A DNA stretch of 64,000 bases from JADHMP01 sp964386915 (GCA_964386915.1 CAYLUQ010000012.1:1-64000); one strand, 5' to 3'. Shown: positions 34,270 to 44,048, counted from the first letter of the stretch. The notes: generated by a model not told the origin, from the letters alone. Numbers and translations: made by a program.

Positions 34270-35321
34270 ACAACAAAACGAAGACCGCTTTAGTCTACAA
34301 TTTGACTAACACTTTTGTTCAGCAAGACATCCAGCATTTGCAAAACCTTAGCGCTCAGGTTTATCTTCACTCCTCCTATCCCCATAAAGATCCAATTCGG
34401 TTTTGGTGGAATCGACTTCGCGAACTGTTTTTTGGCTTATTTTATGGACCAAGGGTCAAGGTAGTATTCTGTTGGTTTAATGATTATCACGCTTTCTTTC
34501 CCCTTTTGTGGGCAAGACTTTTGGCTAAAAAAGGAGTCCTCATAGTGGGGGGCTACGATGCGGTTTCAGATCCCGCGTTGCAGTATGGTGTCTTTGCTAA
34601 AAATAATGGTCGACAGTGGATAGCCAAATGGAATTATAAACTGGCCCATCTCATTTGGGTAGTCGATGAAACTTTGGCTAACGGCTGTGAAAATGCGCAA
34701 GCGCAGGAACAAATTCAATCTGGAATAAAACATTTTTTGCCTACAATCTCCACGCCCATAGAAGTGGTGCCTACCGGCTATGACCCTGATTTTTGGAAAA
34801 GCACTGGAGACCAAAAACCACACACCATTTTGACCGTGGCTAACATTCCAGACAAGCGCACATTTAGACGAAAAGGCATTGATCTTTTCTTTCGGTTGGC
34901 TCAGGACTTGCCCCATTTTAAATTTACGCTAGCTGGATTGACCTATGCCCTGCCCAAAACGATTGAAGTGCCCCAAAACGTTACGCTTTTAGGTCGACAA
35001 AACGCAAACGAATTACGCGCCCTCTACGCTAAACATCACTACTATTTTCAAGGCTCACGTGTTGAAGGCTTACCCAATGTGTTGTGTGAGGCCATGTTGT
35101 GTGAATGCATTCCACTAGTGCGTAATGTTTTTGGCATGCCAAAAGCGGTAGGTGAAACAGGATTTGTTTTCAATCCCCATAAAGACTGGGAAAAGTTACT
35201 CCAATTTGTAGCTAATGATGAGCCTAAAGAAGGGAATAAGGCCAGGGAAAGAATCCTAAAACAATTTCATGTCCAAGCTCGATATGAAGCATTTAAGTTG
35301 TTATTAACCCAATCTAGCTAA
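34266..35321 (+). CDS. Glycosyltransferase family 4 (GT-B fold)
   Basis: This 351-residue enzyme shows the C-terminal nucleotide-sugar binding half of a GT4 transferase: ILTVANIPDKRTFRRKGIDL (about residues 183-202), VTLLGRQNANELRALYA, and SRVEGLPNVLCEAMLCECIP with the E-x7-E acidic pair (about 266-285). It is presumably a cytoplasmic enzyme of surface glycan synthesis; sugar and acceptor are unknown. It overlaps the GH3-type gene by 4 nt and abuts the pyruvyl transferase gene, so the three are one operon. Confidence 0.87.
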   Translation: MNNKTKTALVYNLTNTFVQQDIQHLQNLSAQVYLHSSYPHKDPIRFWWNRLRELFFGLFYGPRVKVVFCWFNDYHAFFPLLWARLLAKKGVLIVGGYDAVSDPALQYGVFAKNNGRQWIAKWNYKLAHLIWVVDETLANGCENAQAQEQIQSGIKHFLPTISTPIEVVPTGYDPDFWKSTGDQKPHTILTVANIPDKRTFRRKGIDLFFRLAQDLPHFKFTLAGLTYALPKTIEVPQNVTLLGRQNANELRALYAKHHYYFQGSRVEGLPNVLCEAMLCECIPLVRNVFGMPKAVGETGFVFNPHKDWEKLLQFVANDEPKEGNKARERILKQFHVQARYEAFKLLLTQSS

Positions 35322-36263
35322 ATGAAACCAGCCGTTTTAGAGTATCCACTGTCTGACAATTTAGGGGACTATATTCAATCCATAGCTGCTAAAAAATTAG
35401 TGTCTGAACCCGCCAAAGGCATAGACCGTGAGGCCCTTCATACTTATACCGGAGAACCCGTTTGCTTGATCATGAACGGCTGGTTTATGGAAAATGCCGA
35501 CAATTGGCCCCCTGCCACTAACATCAAACCTTTGTTTGTGTCTTTTCACATCAATCCCACTGTGGCTAAAAAAATGACAAGCCCCCAATCCATTGCCTAT
35601 TTCAAGCAGCATCAACCCATTGGCTGTAGGGATTTATTCACCCAACAATTATTGGAAGAAAAGGGCGTGGAAGCCTATTTTTCAGGATGCTTAACCTTAA
35701 CCCTTAATCGGAATGACTTTTTAAAAAAAGAGGAAAAGCCGGAAGGTATTTTAGTGCTGAGTGTCTTGGAACGACTACAACCTAGCCTCACGTCTTGGCA
35801 ACAGTCAAAATCTTTTTTTGCTTGGACAGTAGAACGAATCAAATGGCCTTTGAAAGCTTGGCAATACAAAAAGGCAAGGAGCCGCCTAGATGCTTTTTTA
35901 GCCAACCAAAAAGAACCCCTGACAAAAGGCACCCAAATTATTGAAAACCCACATTGCTCGTCAGAAGAAAAAGAAGCCTTAGCCCTCAATCAACTAGAGG
36001 CCATTGCTCGAGCGCGCTATGTGGTAACCTCTAGAATACATACTGCTTTGCCCGCTGTGGCAATGGGAATTCCCGTTCTCTTTATTGAGGATGGCTTGAC
36101 CCATATCAATCAAAAGAGCAGATTATTGGGAATGGAGTCTTTTTTTAAAAGGGTGCAAACAAAATCATTGGCGGAACTGTCAGAAGACTTTTGGATTAAA
36201 CCCAATTTAAAAAAGCCTTTTATCGAAGCCCTAAAAAAAGCAGTTTCCCGCCAATTTGAATAG
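35322..36263 (+). CDS. Polysaccharide pyruvyl transferase family protein
   Basis: This 313-residue protein matches the PS_pyruv_trans family: start LEYPLSDNLGDYIQSIAAKK with the DNxGD motif, the IGCRDLFTQQLLEEKGV segment (about residues 95-112), and the C-terminal ARARYVVTSRIHTALPAVAMGIPV helix-strand block. Members add pyruvate ketals to sugars in envelope polysaccharides. The start directly follows the glycosyltransferase stop. A short inverted repeat (TGCCT/AGGCA) lies just past the stop. Confidence 0.85.
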   Translation: MKPAVLEYPLSDNLGDYIQSIAAKKLVSEPAKGIDREALHTYTGEPVCLIMNGWFMENADNWPPATNIKPLFVSFHINPTVAKKMTSPQSIAYFKQHQPIGCRDLFTQQLLEEKGVEAYFSGCLTLTLNRNDFLKKEEKPEGILVLSVLERLQPSLTSWQQSKSFFAWTVERIKWPLKAWQYKKARSRLDAFLANQKEPLTKGTQIIENPHCSSEEKEALALNQLEAIARARYVVTSRIHTALPAVAMGIPVLFIEDGLTHINQKSRLLGMESFFKRVQTKSLAELSEDFWIKPNLKKPFIEALKKAVSRQFE

Positions 36264-36295
36264 GGTTTGCCTACCACAGGCAGAGAATTAGTCTT

Positions 36296-36303
36296 TATAT
36301 TTG
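36296..36303 (+). promoter_or_regulatory. Probable -7 element for purD
   Basis: TATATTTG matches TAnnTTTG fully, 13 nt before the purD ATG. Confidence 0.55.
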
Positions 36304-36316
36304 AAAAAAATATTTA

Positions 36317-37588
36317 ATGAATATATTAGTTATCGGGAGCGGAGGCAGAGAACATACTTTTTGCTGGAAACTAGCCCAAAGCGAAGTTTGTGACCACCTT
36401 TTTGTTGCCCCCGGAAATGCTGGCACGGCTGCTTTTGCCACCAATTTGCCGGTTGAAGTTAACGATTTTGAACAGTTAAAAAAAGAAGTACTGACCCATC
36501 AAATTGAGATGGTGGTAGTAGGACCAGAAGACCCTTTAGTACAAGGCATTCACGATTTTTTCTTAGCCGATTCCGACCTGCAAAATGTGGCAATCATTGG
36601 CCCTCAGCAAGAAGCGGCTCAATTAGAAGGCAGCAAAGATTTTGCCAAAGCCTTTATGATGCGACATGGTATTCCCACGGCAAAATATGCTACTTTCACT
36701 CCCGAAACCCTTGAAGAAGGGTATGCCTTTTTAGAACAACAAACACCACCCTATGTGCTCAAAGCTGATGGTTTGGCAGCCGGAAAGGGGGTCCTCATTT
36801 TAGCAGAACTAGAAGAGGCCAAAAAAGAATTGAAAAGCATGTTGATTGATGAAGCCTTTGGCGAGGCCTCCAAACAAGTGGTGGTTGAAGAATTCTTAGA
36901 CGGAATTGAATTGTCGTGTTTTGTTTTGACCGACGGAAAGGGGCATGTGGTTTTACCCATGGCTAAAGACTACAAACGAATTGGAGAAGGAGATCAAGGG
37001 CTCAATACGGGAGGAATGGGAGCGGTATCACCGGTTACTTTTGTGACGCCTAATTTTGAACAAAAAATCAAAGACCAAATAATTATTCCAACCCTACAAG
37101 GCCTTCAAAAAGACGGGATACCCTATCAGGGATTTATTTTTATAGGGCTCATCAAAGTGGGAGATGAACCCAAAGTGATAGAATATAATGTCCGCATGGG
37201 TGATCCTGAAACGCAAGTTGTGTTACCTCTGTTGAAAAATGACTTAGGTGTGCTATTTTCGGCGGTGGCTAACCAAACCCTAGCCGATCATAAAATTGAA
37301 ATTGATGCCCGAGCTGCCGTTACGGTGGTGGCGGTTTCAGGAGGCTATCCCCAAGCCTATTCAAAAGGTAAAGTAATTACGGGTCTTTCTAATGAGAGCG
37401 ATAGTCTTTTGTTTCACGCAGGAACACGTTTAGACGAAAAAACAGTCAAAACAAATGGTGGTCGGGTTTTAGCACTCACTTCTTTTGGAACAAATCACCG
37501 AGAAGCAGCTAAACGCTCCTATGAGCAATTAGCCAAAATTGATTTTGAGGGAATGTATTACAGAAAAGATATTGGCAATGATCTATAA
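36317..37588 (+). CDS. purD: Phosphoribosylamine--glycine ligase (GARS)
   Basis: This 423-residue ATP-grasp enzyme makes glycinamide ribonucleotide in purine synthesis. It has MNILVIGSGGREHTFCWKL at the start, VVGPEDPLVQGI, the ATP-grasp core (YVLKADGLAAGKGVLIL, VVVEEFLDGIELSCFVL), DYKRIGEGDQGLNTGGMGAVSP, and EYNVRMGDPETQVVLP. Length is typical. Its 3' end overlaps the convergent DUF6341-like gene by 6 nt. Confidence 0.97.
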   Translation: MNILVIGSGGREHTFCWKLAQSEVCDHLFVAPGNAGTAAFATNLPVEVNDFEQLKKEVLTHQIEMVVVGPEDPLVQGIHDFFLADSDLQNVAIIGPQQEAAQLEGSKDFAKAFMMRHGIPTAKYATFTPETLEEGYAFLEQQTPPYVLKADGLAAGKGVLILAELEEAKKELKSMLIDEAFGEASKQVVVEEFLDGIELSCFVLTDGKGHVVLPMAKDYKRIGEGDQGLNTGGMGAVSPVTFVTPNFEQKIKDQIIIPTLQGLQKDGIPYQGFIFIGLIKVGDEPKVIEYNVRMGDPETQVVLPLLKNDLGVLFSAVANQTLADHKIEIDARAAVTVVAVSGGYPQAYSKGKVITGLSNESDSLLFHAGTRLDEKTVKTNGGRVLALTSFGTNHREAAKRSYEQLAKIDFEGMYYRKDIGNDL

Positions 37589-37810
37589 AAAAGAATGGGC
37601 AGAAGGGTCTTTGTCTTCTTCCCCACTTTTGTCAAAAAGATTCAATTGATTAATCCAATAAAGCATGGCCAAAAACCCAACAATTAAAAACAGCCAGTTG
37701 ACACCGTTCGCAAGGGTCCAACTGCTTAATTCTAATTGGCGTAAGAGTTCAAAGGGAAGAAAAAGTACTTCTTCAAACAACCATGCAATGCCTTCAAAAA
37801 AAGCTTTCAT
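37583..37810 (-). CDS. Small DUF6341-like membrane protein
   Basis: This 75-residue protein has an amphipathic N-terminus (MKAFFEGIAWLFEEVLFLPF), an LELSSWTLANGVNWLF segment forming one membrane helix (about residues 35-57), and an acidic tail ending SAHSFL. It fits the flavobacterial DUF6341 family, usually found next to a DUF6427 gene as it is here (divergent neighbour). Function is unknown. It overlaps the end of purD by 6 nt. Confidence 0.7.
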   Translation of the reverse strand: MKAFFEGIAWLFEEVLFLPFELLRQLELSSWTLANGVNWLFLIVGFLAMLYWINQLNLFDKSGEEDKDPSAHSFL

Positions 37811-37851
37811 AATTCGGTTTCTTTAGCCCTCAAAAGTAGTATAAACTAAAA

Positions 37852-38769
37852 ATGTTTGCAAGACAATTCAGAAAAATCATCCCCTCCAACCTTTTGCTAG
37901 GGGGGCTCCTTATGCTTAGCTTGGTGGTGGCGGTCTTTGTTTTAAAAACAACTGAAAACATAACGCCTTCTTTTTTTATAGAACCTTTACTCATTGGGCT
38001 GGCCCTCCTTGGTTTTGCTTTCGAATTGATTTGGTTGGAAGCAAAAAGCACAACGCCATATTTTAAAAGCTTCCCCTTGTTAGCTTTTGGGCTGGTTTTG
38101 TTATGGCTTCCTTTTGAAACGATCACCCTTAAACTCATTTTGGAAGCCGCTGTTTTCTTTTGGGTCTTTGATCGTTTGGTGCGCCTTCAAAAAAAAGATC
38201 ATCACCCCCAAAAAGCGTTTTATGCAACCCTTGTAGGGGTGCTCTTGGTATTATACAATCCTCTACAAACCTATTTTTTGGGGCCTCTTTTTCTCCTTTT
38301 TATAGCGCCTAAAATGAACCGATTGAGCGTTTTTATAGCCGTCTTGCTTCCGCTTATTTTAGTGCCCTTTTTTGTTCATTCGGCCCTCCTCTACGGAAAG
38401 CATGAATTTGAATTTTCCCTTTTACACCACTTTTATGACCCCTTGCATTTTGAAAAGTGTACTCCGGCCGATTTTATATGGTTCTTTTTTGTTTTTGTGG
38501 TGTTGATTATGTTTCGCAAAGTGGTTTTTTCAAGAAAAGCCATTAGTGCTGTTCAAATTACCCTGGGGCTTTTCTTTTGGCTCCTAGCCACCCTGTTGGT
38601 TGGATTTTTGATGAAAGTGACCCCCTTTGGCCGATGGGAGTGGGCCTATTTCCCCGTTGCTTTAACCTTAAGTCATATTTTAAATAATATTGAATCAAAT
38701 CGTACGGTGAACCTGCTCTTAAGTTTTATTTTTGTGGGAGGCTTGCTGCTTCAAATTTTTATCCTATGA
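37852..38769 (+). CDS. DUF6427-like multi-pass membrane protein
   Basis: This 305-residue protein has about nine to ten hydrophobic segments over its length and short loops. It resembles the flavobacterial DUF6427 family in topology and neighbourhood. Function is unknown. It starts next to the divergent DUF6341-like gene and overlaps the DUF4254 gene by 4 nt, which leads on to a family 9 glycosyltransferase, so a link to envelope glycan assembly is possible by context only. Confidence 0.65.
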   Translation: MFARQFRKIIPSNLLLGGLLMLSLVVAVFVLKTTENITPSFFIEPLLIGLALLGFAFELIWLEAKSTTPYFKSFPLLAFGLVLLWLPFETITLKLILEAAVFFWVFDRLVRLQKKDHHPQKAFYATLVGVLLVLYNPLQTYFLGPLFLLFIAPKMNRLSVFIAVLLPLILVPFFVHSALLYGKHEFEFSLLHHFYDPLHFEKCTPADFIWFFFVFVVLIMFRKVVFSRKAISAVQITLGLFFWLLATLLVGFLMKVTPFGRWEWAYFPVALTLSHILNNIESNRTVNLLLSFIFVGGLLLQIFIL

Positions 38770-39404
38770 GTTCAAAACAATTTGCTGGGTTTAGTGCCAA
38801 TGCCCTTTCTGTTTTTCAAAAAGCTGTGACCGACTATCATGTTTTAGACACGGTGGATCAACCGCTACAAAATCCTTTTGAACCGAATAGTTTGGAAGGG
38901 CTTCTCTATAAAAAAAATTGGATTGACACAATACAATGGCATTATGAAGACCTCATTAGAGACCCTGAGATTGATCCGATTAAGGGTATGCAACTCAAAC
39001 GTAAAATTGATGCCTCCAATCAACTTAGAACAGATCTTGTCGAACAGTTAGACGATTATTTTTTAGCACAATTTGAAGGGGTGAACAAAACCAAAAAGGC
39101 TACCCACAACACCGAAAGCCCTGCCTGGGCTATAGACCGTTTGTCTATTTTGGTGCTTAAAATCTTTCACATGCAGCAAGAAGTAGAGCGTTTCAATGCA
39201 AATGAACAACACCGTGTTCGTTGTCAGGCCAAATATGAAATTCTTTTGGCACAGCAACACGATTTGGCAACAGCCATAGATCAGTTACTTCTAGATTTGG
39301 CTAACGGAAAAAAATTTATGAAAGTCTACAGGCAAATGAAGATGTATAATGACGAGAGTTTAAATCCGGTGCTTTACCAACAACAAAAACCACCCAAACC
39401 GTGA
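38766..39404 (+). CDS. DUF4254 family protein
   Basis: This 212-residue soluble, mainly helical protein matches the Bacteroidetes DUF4254 family: LEGLLYKKNWIDTIQWHYEDLIRDP (about residues 44-68), a conserved RKIDASNQLRTDLVEQLD, and SPAWAIDRLSILVLKIFHM. Biochemical function is unknown. The family is regularly encoded just before a family 9 glycosyltransferase in flavobacteria, as here (4-nt overlap), which suggests a role in lipopolysaccharide-type glycans. Confidence 0.8.
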   Translation: MSSKQFAGFSANALSVFQKAVTDYHVLDTVDQPLQNPFEPNSLEGLLYKKNWIDTIQWHYEDLIRDPEIDPIKGMQLKRKIDASNQLRTDLVEQLDDYFLAQFEGVNKTKKATHNTESPAWAIDRLSILVLKIFHMQQEVERFNANEQHRVRCQAKYEILLAQQHDLATAIDQLLLDLANGKKFMKVYRQMKMYNDESLNPVLYQQQKPPKP

Positions 39405-40438
39405 ACCGAAAGGAGCATATTTTAGTGGTGCGCCTCTCCGCCATGGGAGATGTTGCCATGCTAGTGCCCGTGCTCCGTGTACTCAAGAATACATACCCTC
39501 AGCTTCAGATTAGCCTACTGAGTCGGAGCAAAATGATCCCAATTTTTAATGAATTTGACGGGCTTAAGGTATATGCCTTTAATTCAGAAATGCATAAAGG
39601 AATTCAAGGCCTTTGGACCCTTTTTCAAGAGCTGAAAACAGAAGGGTTCACGGCTATTGCCGATTTGCACTATGTGTTGCGATCACGCATTTTATGCCTC
39701 TTTTTTAAGGGTTTTGGTTTTAAGGTGAAACACTTACACAAAAACAGAAAGGCCAAAAAAGCCCTTACGCGCGCTACAGGAAAAAATTTTAGTCCCTTAC
39801 CTCCGGTTCATTATGCCTATGCCGATGTATTTCGAAAATTAGGCTATCCCATAGATTTGAGCACCCACGAATTTCCGGAACGATCTGTTCAAAAATCAAC
39901 GGCAAATTTAATAGGTTGCTCAGCAGAAAATCAAAAGTGGATTGGCATTGCTCCCTTTGCAGCTCATGCGGGAAAATGCTATCCGTTAGACTATATGCAA
40001 CAAGTAGTCTCCTATCTCCAAACAGCGCATCAAGTGATTTTGTTTGGGGGAGGGTCACAAGAAGAAGCCCAATTGGCCCGTTGGGCAGCAGCCTATAAAA
40101 ACACCCATAGTGTGGCCCGTTTTTCTTTAGCCAAACAAGTAGAGGTTATGGCGCAATTAGATCTTATGCTCGCCATGGATTCTGCCAATGGACATTTAGC
40201 AGCAAATTTTGGTGTTCCCGTGGTGACCCTTTGGGGCATGACCCACCCTTTTTTAGGATTTAAGCCATTTCAACAACCCGAAGAGCAGCAACTGTTTTTG
40301 GATCGGACGGTCTATCCAAAAATTCCAACCTCTGTTTTTGGAAACAAGATTCCCAAAGGATATGAAAATGCTTTTCGGAGTTTAGCCCCTAAAACAGTTA
40401 TCGAAAAAGTGTTAGCCGTTTTGGAGCAAAACCCCTAA
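39401..40438 (+). CDS. Glycosyltransferase family 9 (heptosyltransferase-like)
   Basis: This 345-residue protein matches ADP-heptose:LPS heptosyltransferases: start HILVVRLSAMGDVAMLVPVL, the middle WIGIAPFAAHAGKCYPL with the donor phosphate contacts, and LMLAMDSANGHLAANFGVPVVTLWG near residues 255-280. It probably adds sugars to the lipid A core on the cytoplasmic side. It ends the 37.9-40.4 kb operon. Its stop overlaps that of the convergent reductase gene by 4 nt. Confidence 0.9.
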   Translation: MNRKEHILVVRLSAMGDVAMLVPVLRVLKNTYPQLQISLLSRSKMIPIFNEFDGLKVYAFNSEMHKGIQGLWTLFQELKTEGFTAIADLHYVLRSRILCLFFKGFGFKVKHLHKNRKAKKALTRATGKNFSPLPPVHYAYADVFRKLGYPIDLSTHEFPERSVQKSTANLIGCSAENQKWIGIAPFAAHAGKCYPLDYMQQVVSYLQTAHQVILFGGGSQEEAQLARWAAAYKNTHSVARFSLAKQVEVMAQLDLMLAMDSANGHLAANFGVPVVTLWGMTHPFLGFKPFQQPEEQQLFLDRTVYPKIPTSVFGNKIPKGYENAFRSLAPKTVIEKVLAVLEQNP

Positions 40439-41475
40439 ACGTCATCATAGTCAACTGTGATGGCAGCACTTTGTGGGATTGCTTGGCAGGTGAGCACTAA
40501 ACCTTCTTCCACTTCGCTATCAGTCAAAATTTGATTGGTTTGCATTTGAGCCGACCCCTTTTTCACACGCGCAATACAACTGCTGCAAACCCCACCCTGA
40601 CAAGAATAGGGCACATCTAGTTTGGCATTAAGAGCGGCGTCTAAGAGGGTCACATTCCCTTTGCTAGAGAGGGTGTGTTGCATTTCATCGTGAATAACAG
40701 TAAGCGATACGTCATCTGAAGAGACCGCCTGAGGGGTTTCGGTGGAGGTGACGTGAAAGAGTTCTCGGTGAATAATAGCGGAGGGAACACCTTGTTTTTC
40801 AAGGGTCTCACGAACAACATCTAGCATTCCCTCGGGGCCACAAACATAATAGGCAGCTGCTTCAGAATTGCGTTGCTTCTGATAATAGTGCACTACCGAC
40901 TGGTCAATACGCCCAAACAATGCCCCGTTGCTTTGAGTTCTACTAAAGACCCAAACAATTGAAAGTTGAGAAGCATAGGTTGTGGCTAATTCTTGTAGGG
41001 CTTGATAGAACATGGTTTGCTCTGGACTTTTATTGCCATAAACCAAATGAAATTGATTTTTGGGATGAGCTTTAAGGTGTTCTTTTATAATAGCCATAAT
41101 GGGGGTGATACCACTACCTGAAGCAAAACCGGCAATGGTTTTTGGAGTGCTGTCAGGCACATAAACAAAACGCCCTTCAGGCAGACTCACCTTGAGTTGA
41201 TCGCCCACTTTTAGGGTGCTGGCTGCATAAGTAGAAAAAAGGCCATTGGGCACTTTTTTTATGCCTACTTGCAAACAATTTTCATAGGGTGCAGCACATA
41301 TAGAATAGGAGCGGCGCACCTGTTGTCCGGCTAGGGTAGTTTCAAGGGAAATATATTGTCCAGCTTGAAATTGAAAGGATGACTGTAAGGCTGCTGGAAC
41401 GTCAAATGTTAACACAACAGCGTCAGTTGTATTCTTTTCAATTTGAGAGACAACTAAATCTTGCATGTTTGACAT
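40435..41475 (-). CDS. Ferredoxin-NADP reductase family with C-terminal [2Fe-2S] domain (PaaE-like)
   Basis: This 346-residue electron-transfer protein has three parts: an FAD domain with RRSYSICA (about residues 54-61), an NAD(P) domain with ASGSGITPIMAIIKEHL and YVCGPEGMLDVV, and a plant-type [2Fe-2S] domain with CQGGVCSSCIARV plus a final cysteine in LTCQA. Such proteins feed electrons to oxygenases (PaaE) or desaturases; no partner is adjacent. Start ATG 41475 lies 11 nt after a promoter element. Confidence 0.9.
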   Translation of the reverse strand: MSNMQDLVVSQIEKNTTDAVVLTFDVPAALQSSFQFQAGQYISLETTLAGQQVRRSYSICAAPYENCLQVGIKKVPNGLFSTYAASTLKVGDQLKVSLPEGRFVYVPDSTPKTIAGFASGSGITPIMAIIKEHLKAHPKNQFHLVYGNKSPEQTMFYQALQELATTYASQLSIVWVFSRTQSNGALFGRIDQSVVHYYQKQRNSEAAAYYVCGPEGMLDVVRETLEKQGVPSAIIHRELFHVTSTETPQAVSSDDVSLTVIHDEMQHTLSSKGNVTLLDAALNAKLDVPYSCQGGVCSSCIARVKKGSAQMQTNQILTDSEVEEGLVLTCQAIPQSAAITVDYDDV

Positions 41476-41486
41476 AGCTTTTTGGG

Positions 41487-41494
41487 CAAAGGTA
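41487..41494 (-). promoter_or_regulatory. Probable -7 element for the reductase gene
   Basis: TACCTTTG on the minus strand matches TAnnTTTG fully, 11 nt before the ATG at 41475; the longer frame to 41502 would start upstream of it. Confidence 0.55.
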
Positions 41495-41589
41495 TTAAAC
41501 AATAAGAATTTTAAATTGCATAGCAGAAAGAAATTCGTTTGGATATACTAAAACGGCTGATTAGAAGTTATAATGATAAAGGTAGCTGC

Positions 41590-44046
41590 ATGCTCCAAAA
41601 GGAACATTTTTTTGGATTGTTTTTGGCGGGATTGGTCTTCTATGGCTGTTCCACGTCAAAAGACGGATTGTTGAGGAGAGAATATCACACGCTCACCACG
41701 AAATATAATGTGCTCTTTAACGGAAAAGAAGCTTTTACTGTGGGGACAGCCATTTTAAAACAAGCTCACGAGGACAATTTTTATGAACTACTGCCCCTTG
41801 AGCCCATTAGCCTATTGGGTGAGGATATCAATGCCCCAACGCTGGTTCCTGGTTTTGCTCGAGCTGAAGAAAAAGCAGTTAAAGCCATTCAGAAACACTC
41901 CATGAATATTGAGGGCGAGCAGCGCAACAGAAAAATTGACGAAGCCTATTTGCTTTTAGGGAAGGCGCGCTATTTTGACCGACGTTTTTTTCCGGCTTTG
42001 GAAGCCTTCAATTTTTTATTAGAAAGTGAGGCTGACTACAAAACCTATGTGGAAGGACGTATTTGGCGTGAACGAACCAACATGCGTTTAAACAACAATG
42101 CCCTTGCCATACAAAACTTAAAGGGCTTAGCAGATGAGCTTTCTACAAAAAACAAGTTTTTTGCTTTTGCCAATGCTACTGTGGGGGAGGCCTATCTCAA
42201 CCAACAAGAAACAGATTCGGCACTCTATTATATTAAAAGAGCAGCAACCCACAATCGCAAAAAAAAGCAAAGAGGACGCTATTTGTTTGTGGCAGCTCAG
42301 CTTTTTGAACAAAAGGGCAATAGCGACTCTGCCCAATGGGCTTATGACGCTATTTTAGCCTTAAAACGAAAGTCCCCTCGCAATTTGTTTGTCAATGCTA
42401 AAATTAGAAGTCAATTGCATGTAGCCGATTCTGCTGAAGTAGTGGAGCATTTGGAGAAAATGTTACAGAATTATGAAAACGAACCCTATTTACACCATAT
42501 CTACAGTGGATTGGGGCAATTTTATAGACAAAAGGGGAATGATTCAGCGGCCATTGCGGCCTATAGTAAGTCGTTGCGTTCTCCGGGGGTAGATCCCCAT
42601 ACGCAAAAAGCGAACTATACCGACTTAGCTGATTATATGTTTGAAAAAGGAGCCTATGTTGCAGCAGGCGCCTATTTAGACAGTCTTATTCCGCTCTACG
42701 AAGCCAACTCCCTCATGGCGAAGCGCTTGAATAGAAAACGCGAAAATCTGGCAGAGGTTTTATTGTTTGAAACGCAAAAGAAAGCAACCGATAGTGTTTT
42801 AGCTTTGCTCAAAATCAGTCCGGCAGCACAAATTGCTTTTTTTACAACGGCGCTAGAACGGCAAAAAGAAGAAGCGCTTAAGCGAGTTGCAAATCAAACA
42901 TCAAAAAGCAGCACCTCCTTCTTTAGACGCGAAAAACAAGCCTTTTATTTTTATAACCCCAACCTTTTGGTGCAAGGCAAGCAAGACTTTTTAGCTCGTT
43001 GGGGCACACGCCCAAATGTAGACAATTGGCGAACATCAGCCGATCTCAAGCAAGTGTTGGAACAAGCCGATACCACCACGATAGCCCAAGAAACCCAAGA
43101 AATAGAAATTATTACGCCAGAAGCATTAGCGGCAAAATTGCCAAAAAATAAAGCCGAACGAGACAGCCTTAACCTCTTAAATCAAAATGCCTATTTACGG
43201 TTAGGCCTAATATATAAGGAAAAGTTTGATGAAAAAGACCTTGCCATTTGGCATCTAGAGACCTATTTAGAACGAAGTGGTAGTAGTGAAGAACGTTCCG
43301 AAGCACTCTATCACCTTTTTAAACTCTACGAAAATGACGACCCCAAACAAGCCCAAAAATATAACGAAGCACTTTTAAAAGAACATCCAGAATCGGCCTT
43401 TGCTAAATTTTTATCCGATCCTCAAAATTATGATGCCAGCGGATTGCAAACCCCTGAGCGATTGTTTATGAGGGCTTACAGTCTCTTTGAAAAGCAAGAG
43501 TTTACAGCCGTTTTAGAGGCACTAGAAACGATGGAGGTTTTGCTTAGCGGTTCCACCTTAGCGCCTAAAGTAGCCCTACTCAAGGCCAACACTTTAGGCC
43601 GATTGCAAGGCGTGGCGGTTTGGAAAGAGGAACTTGCACAAGTGGCTAAAGCCTACAGCAGTCTAGAGGTAGGGAAATATGCTGAAACCCTCTTAAGCCA
43701 AATTGAAGCCTCCCAAAACCTGAAAGAAAAGGGCCCTGTATTTAAAAATTACAAATGGATTTTTCCGTTTGATCGAACCCAAAAAAACCAACGAGAATTA
43801 TTTGAAAATAGTCTCCGAGCCACTCTTATAGAAAGTGAGTCAAAATGGCGAGTGAGTGTTGACCCTTATGATGCCGAAACTACTTTTGTGGTGGTGCATG
43901 GCATTTTTGATCCAGAAGACATTGAAATCTGGCTCCAGAAAACAGCCAAGCACACGAAAGACCTTAAAGAACAGAATAATTTTGTAGCTTTGGGGTCCGT
44001 TTATCGAGATTATCAAAAAAACAAATCGTGGAAAAAAAGTAACTAG
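41590..44046 (+). CDS. porW: Type IX secretion/gliding lipoprotein PorW/SprE, TPR protein
   Basis: This 818-residue lipoprotein (LVFYGC, Cys near 21) carries tetratricopeptide repeats through most of its length. The N-terminal text REYHTLTTKYNVLFNGKEAF is typical of PorW/SprE, a component linking the type IX secretion outer complex to its motor and needed for gliding in Flavobacterium johnsoniae. Start ATG 41590 precedes the signal; an in-frame TTG at 41539 would add an unlikely extension. Bactofilin and the ATP synthase genes follow in the same direction. The assignment rests on remembered family features. Confidence 0.85.
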   Translation: MLQKEHFFGLFLAGLVFYGCSTSKDGLLRREYHTLTTKYNVLFNGKEAFTVGTAILKQAHEDNFYELLPLEPISLLGEDINAPTLVPGFARAEEKAVKAIQKHSMNIEGEQRNRKIDEAYLLLGKARYFDRRFFPALEAFNFLLESEADYKTYVEGRIWRERTNMRLNNNALAIQNLKGLADELSTKNKFFAFANATVGEAYLNQQETDSALYYIKRAATHNRKKKQRGRYLFVAAQLFEQKGNSDSAQWAYDAILALKRKSPRNLFVNAKIRSQLHVADSAEVVEHLEKMLQNYENEPYLHHIYSGLGQFYRQKGNDSAAIAAYSKSLRSPGVDPHTQKANYTDLADYMFEKGAYVAAGAYLDSLIPLYEANSLMAKRLNRKRENLAEVLLFETQKKATDSVLALLKISPAAQIAFFTTALERQKEEALKRVANQTSKSSTSFFRREKQAFYFYNPNLLVQGKQDFLARWGTRPNVDNWRTSADLKQVLEQADTTTIAQETQEIEIITPEALAAKLPKNKAERDSLNLLNQNAYLRLGLIYKEKFDEKDLAIWHLETYLERSGSSEERSEALYHLFKLYENDDPKQAQKYNEALLKEHPESAFAKFLSDPQNYDASGLQTPERLFMRAYSLFEKQEFTAVLEALETMEVLLSGSTLAPKVALLKANTLGRLQGVAVWKEELAQVAKAYSSLEVGKYAETLLSQIEASQNLKEKGPVFKNYKWIFPFDRTQKNQRELFENSLRATLIESESKWRVSVDPYDAETTFVVVHGIFDPEDIEIWLQKTAKHTKDLKEQNNFVALGSVYRDYQKNKSWKKSN

Positions 44047-44048
44047 AG

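Noticed and set aside
36266..36283. Inverted repeat TGCCT/AGGCA after the pyruvyl transferase gene
   Set aside because: Only a 5-bp stem and no T run; too weak to call a terminator.
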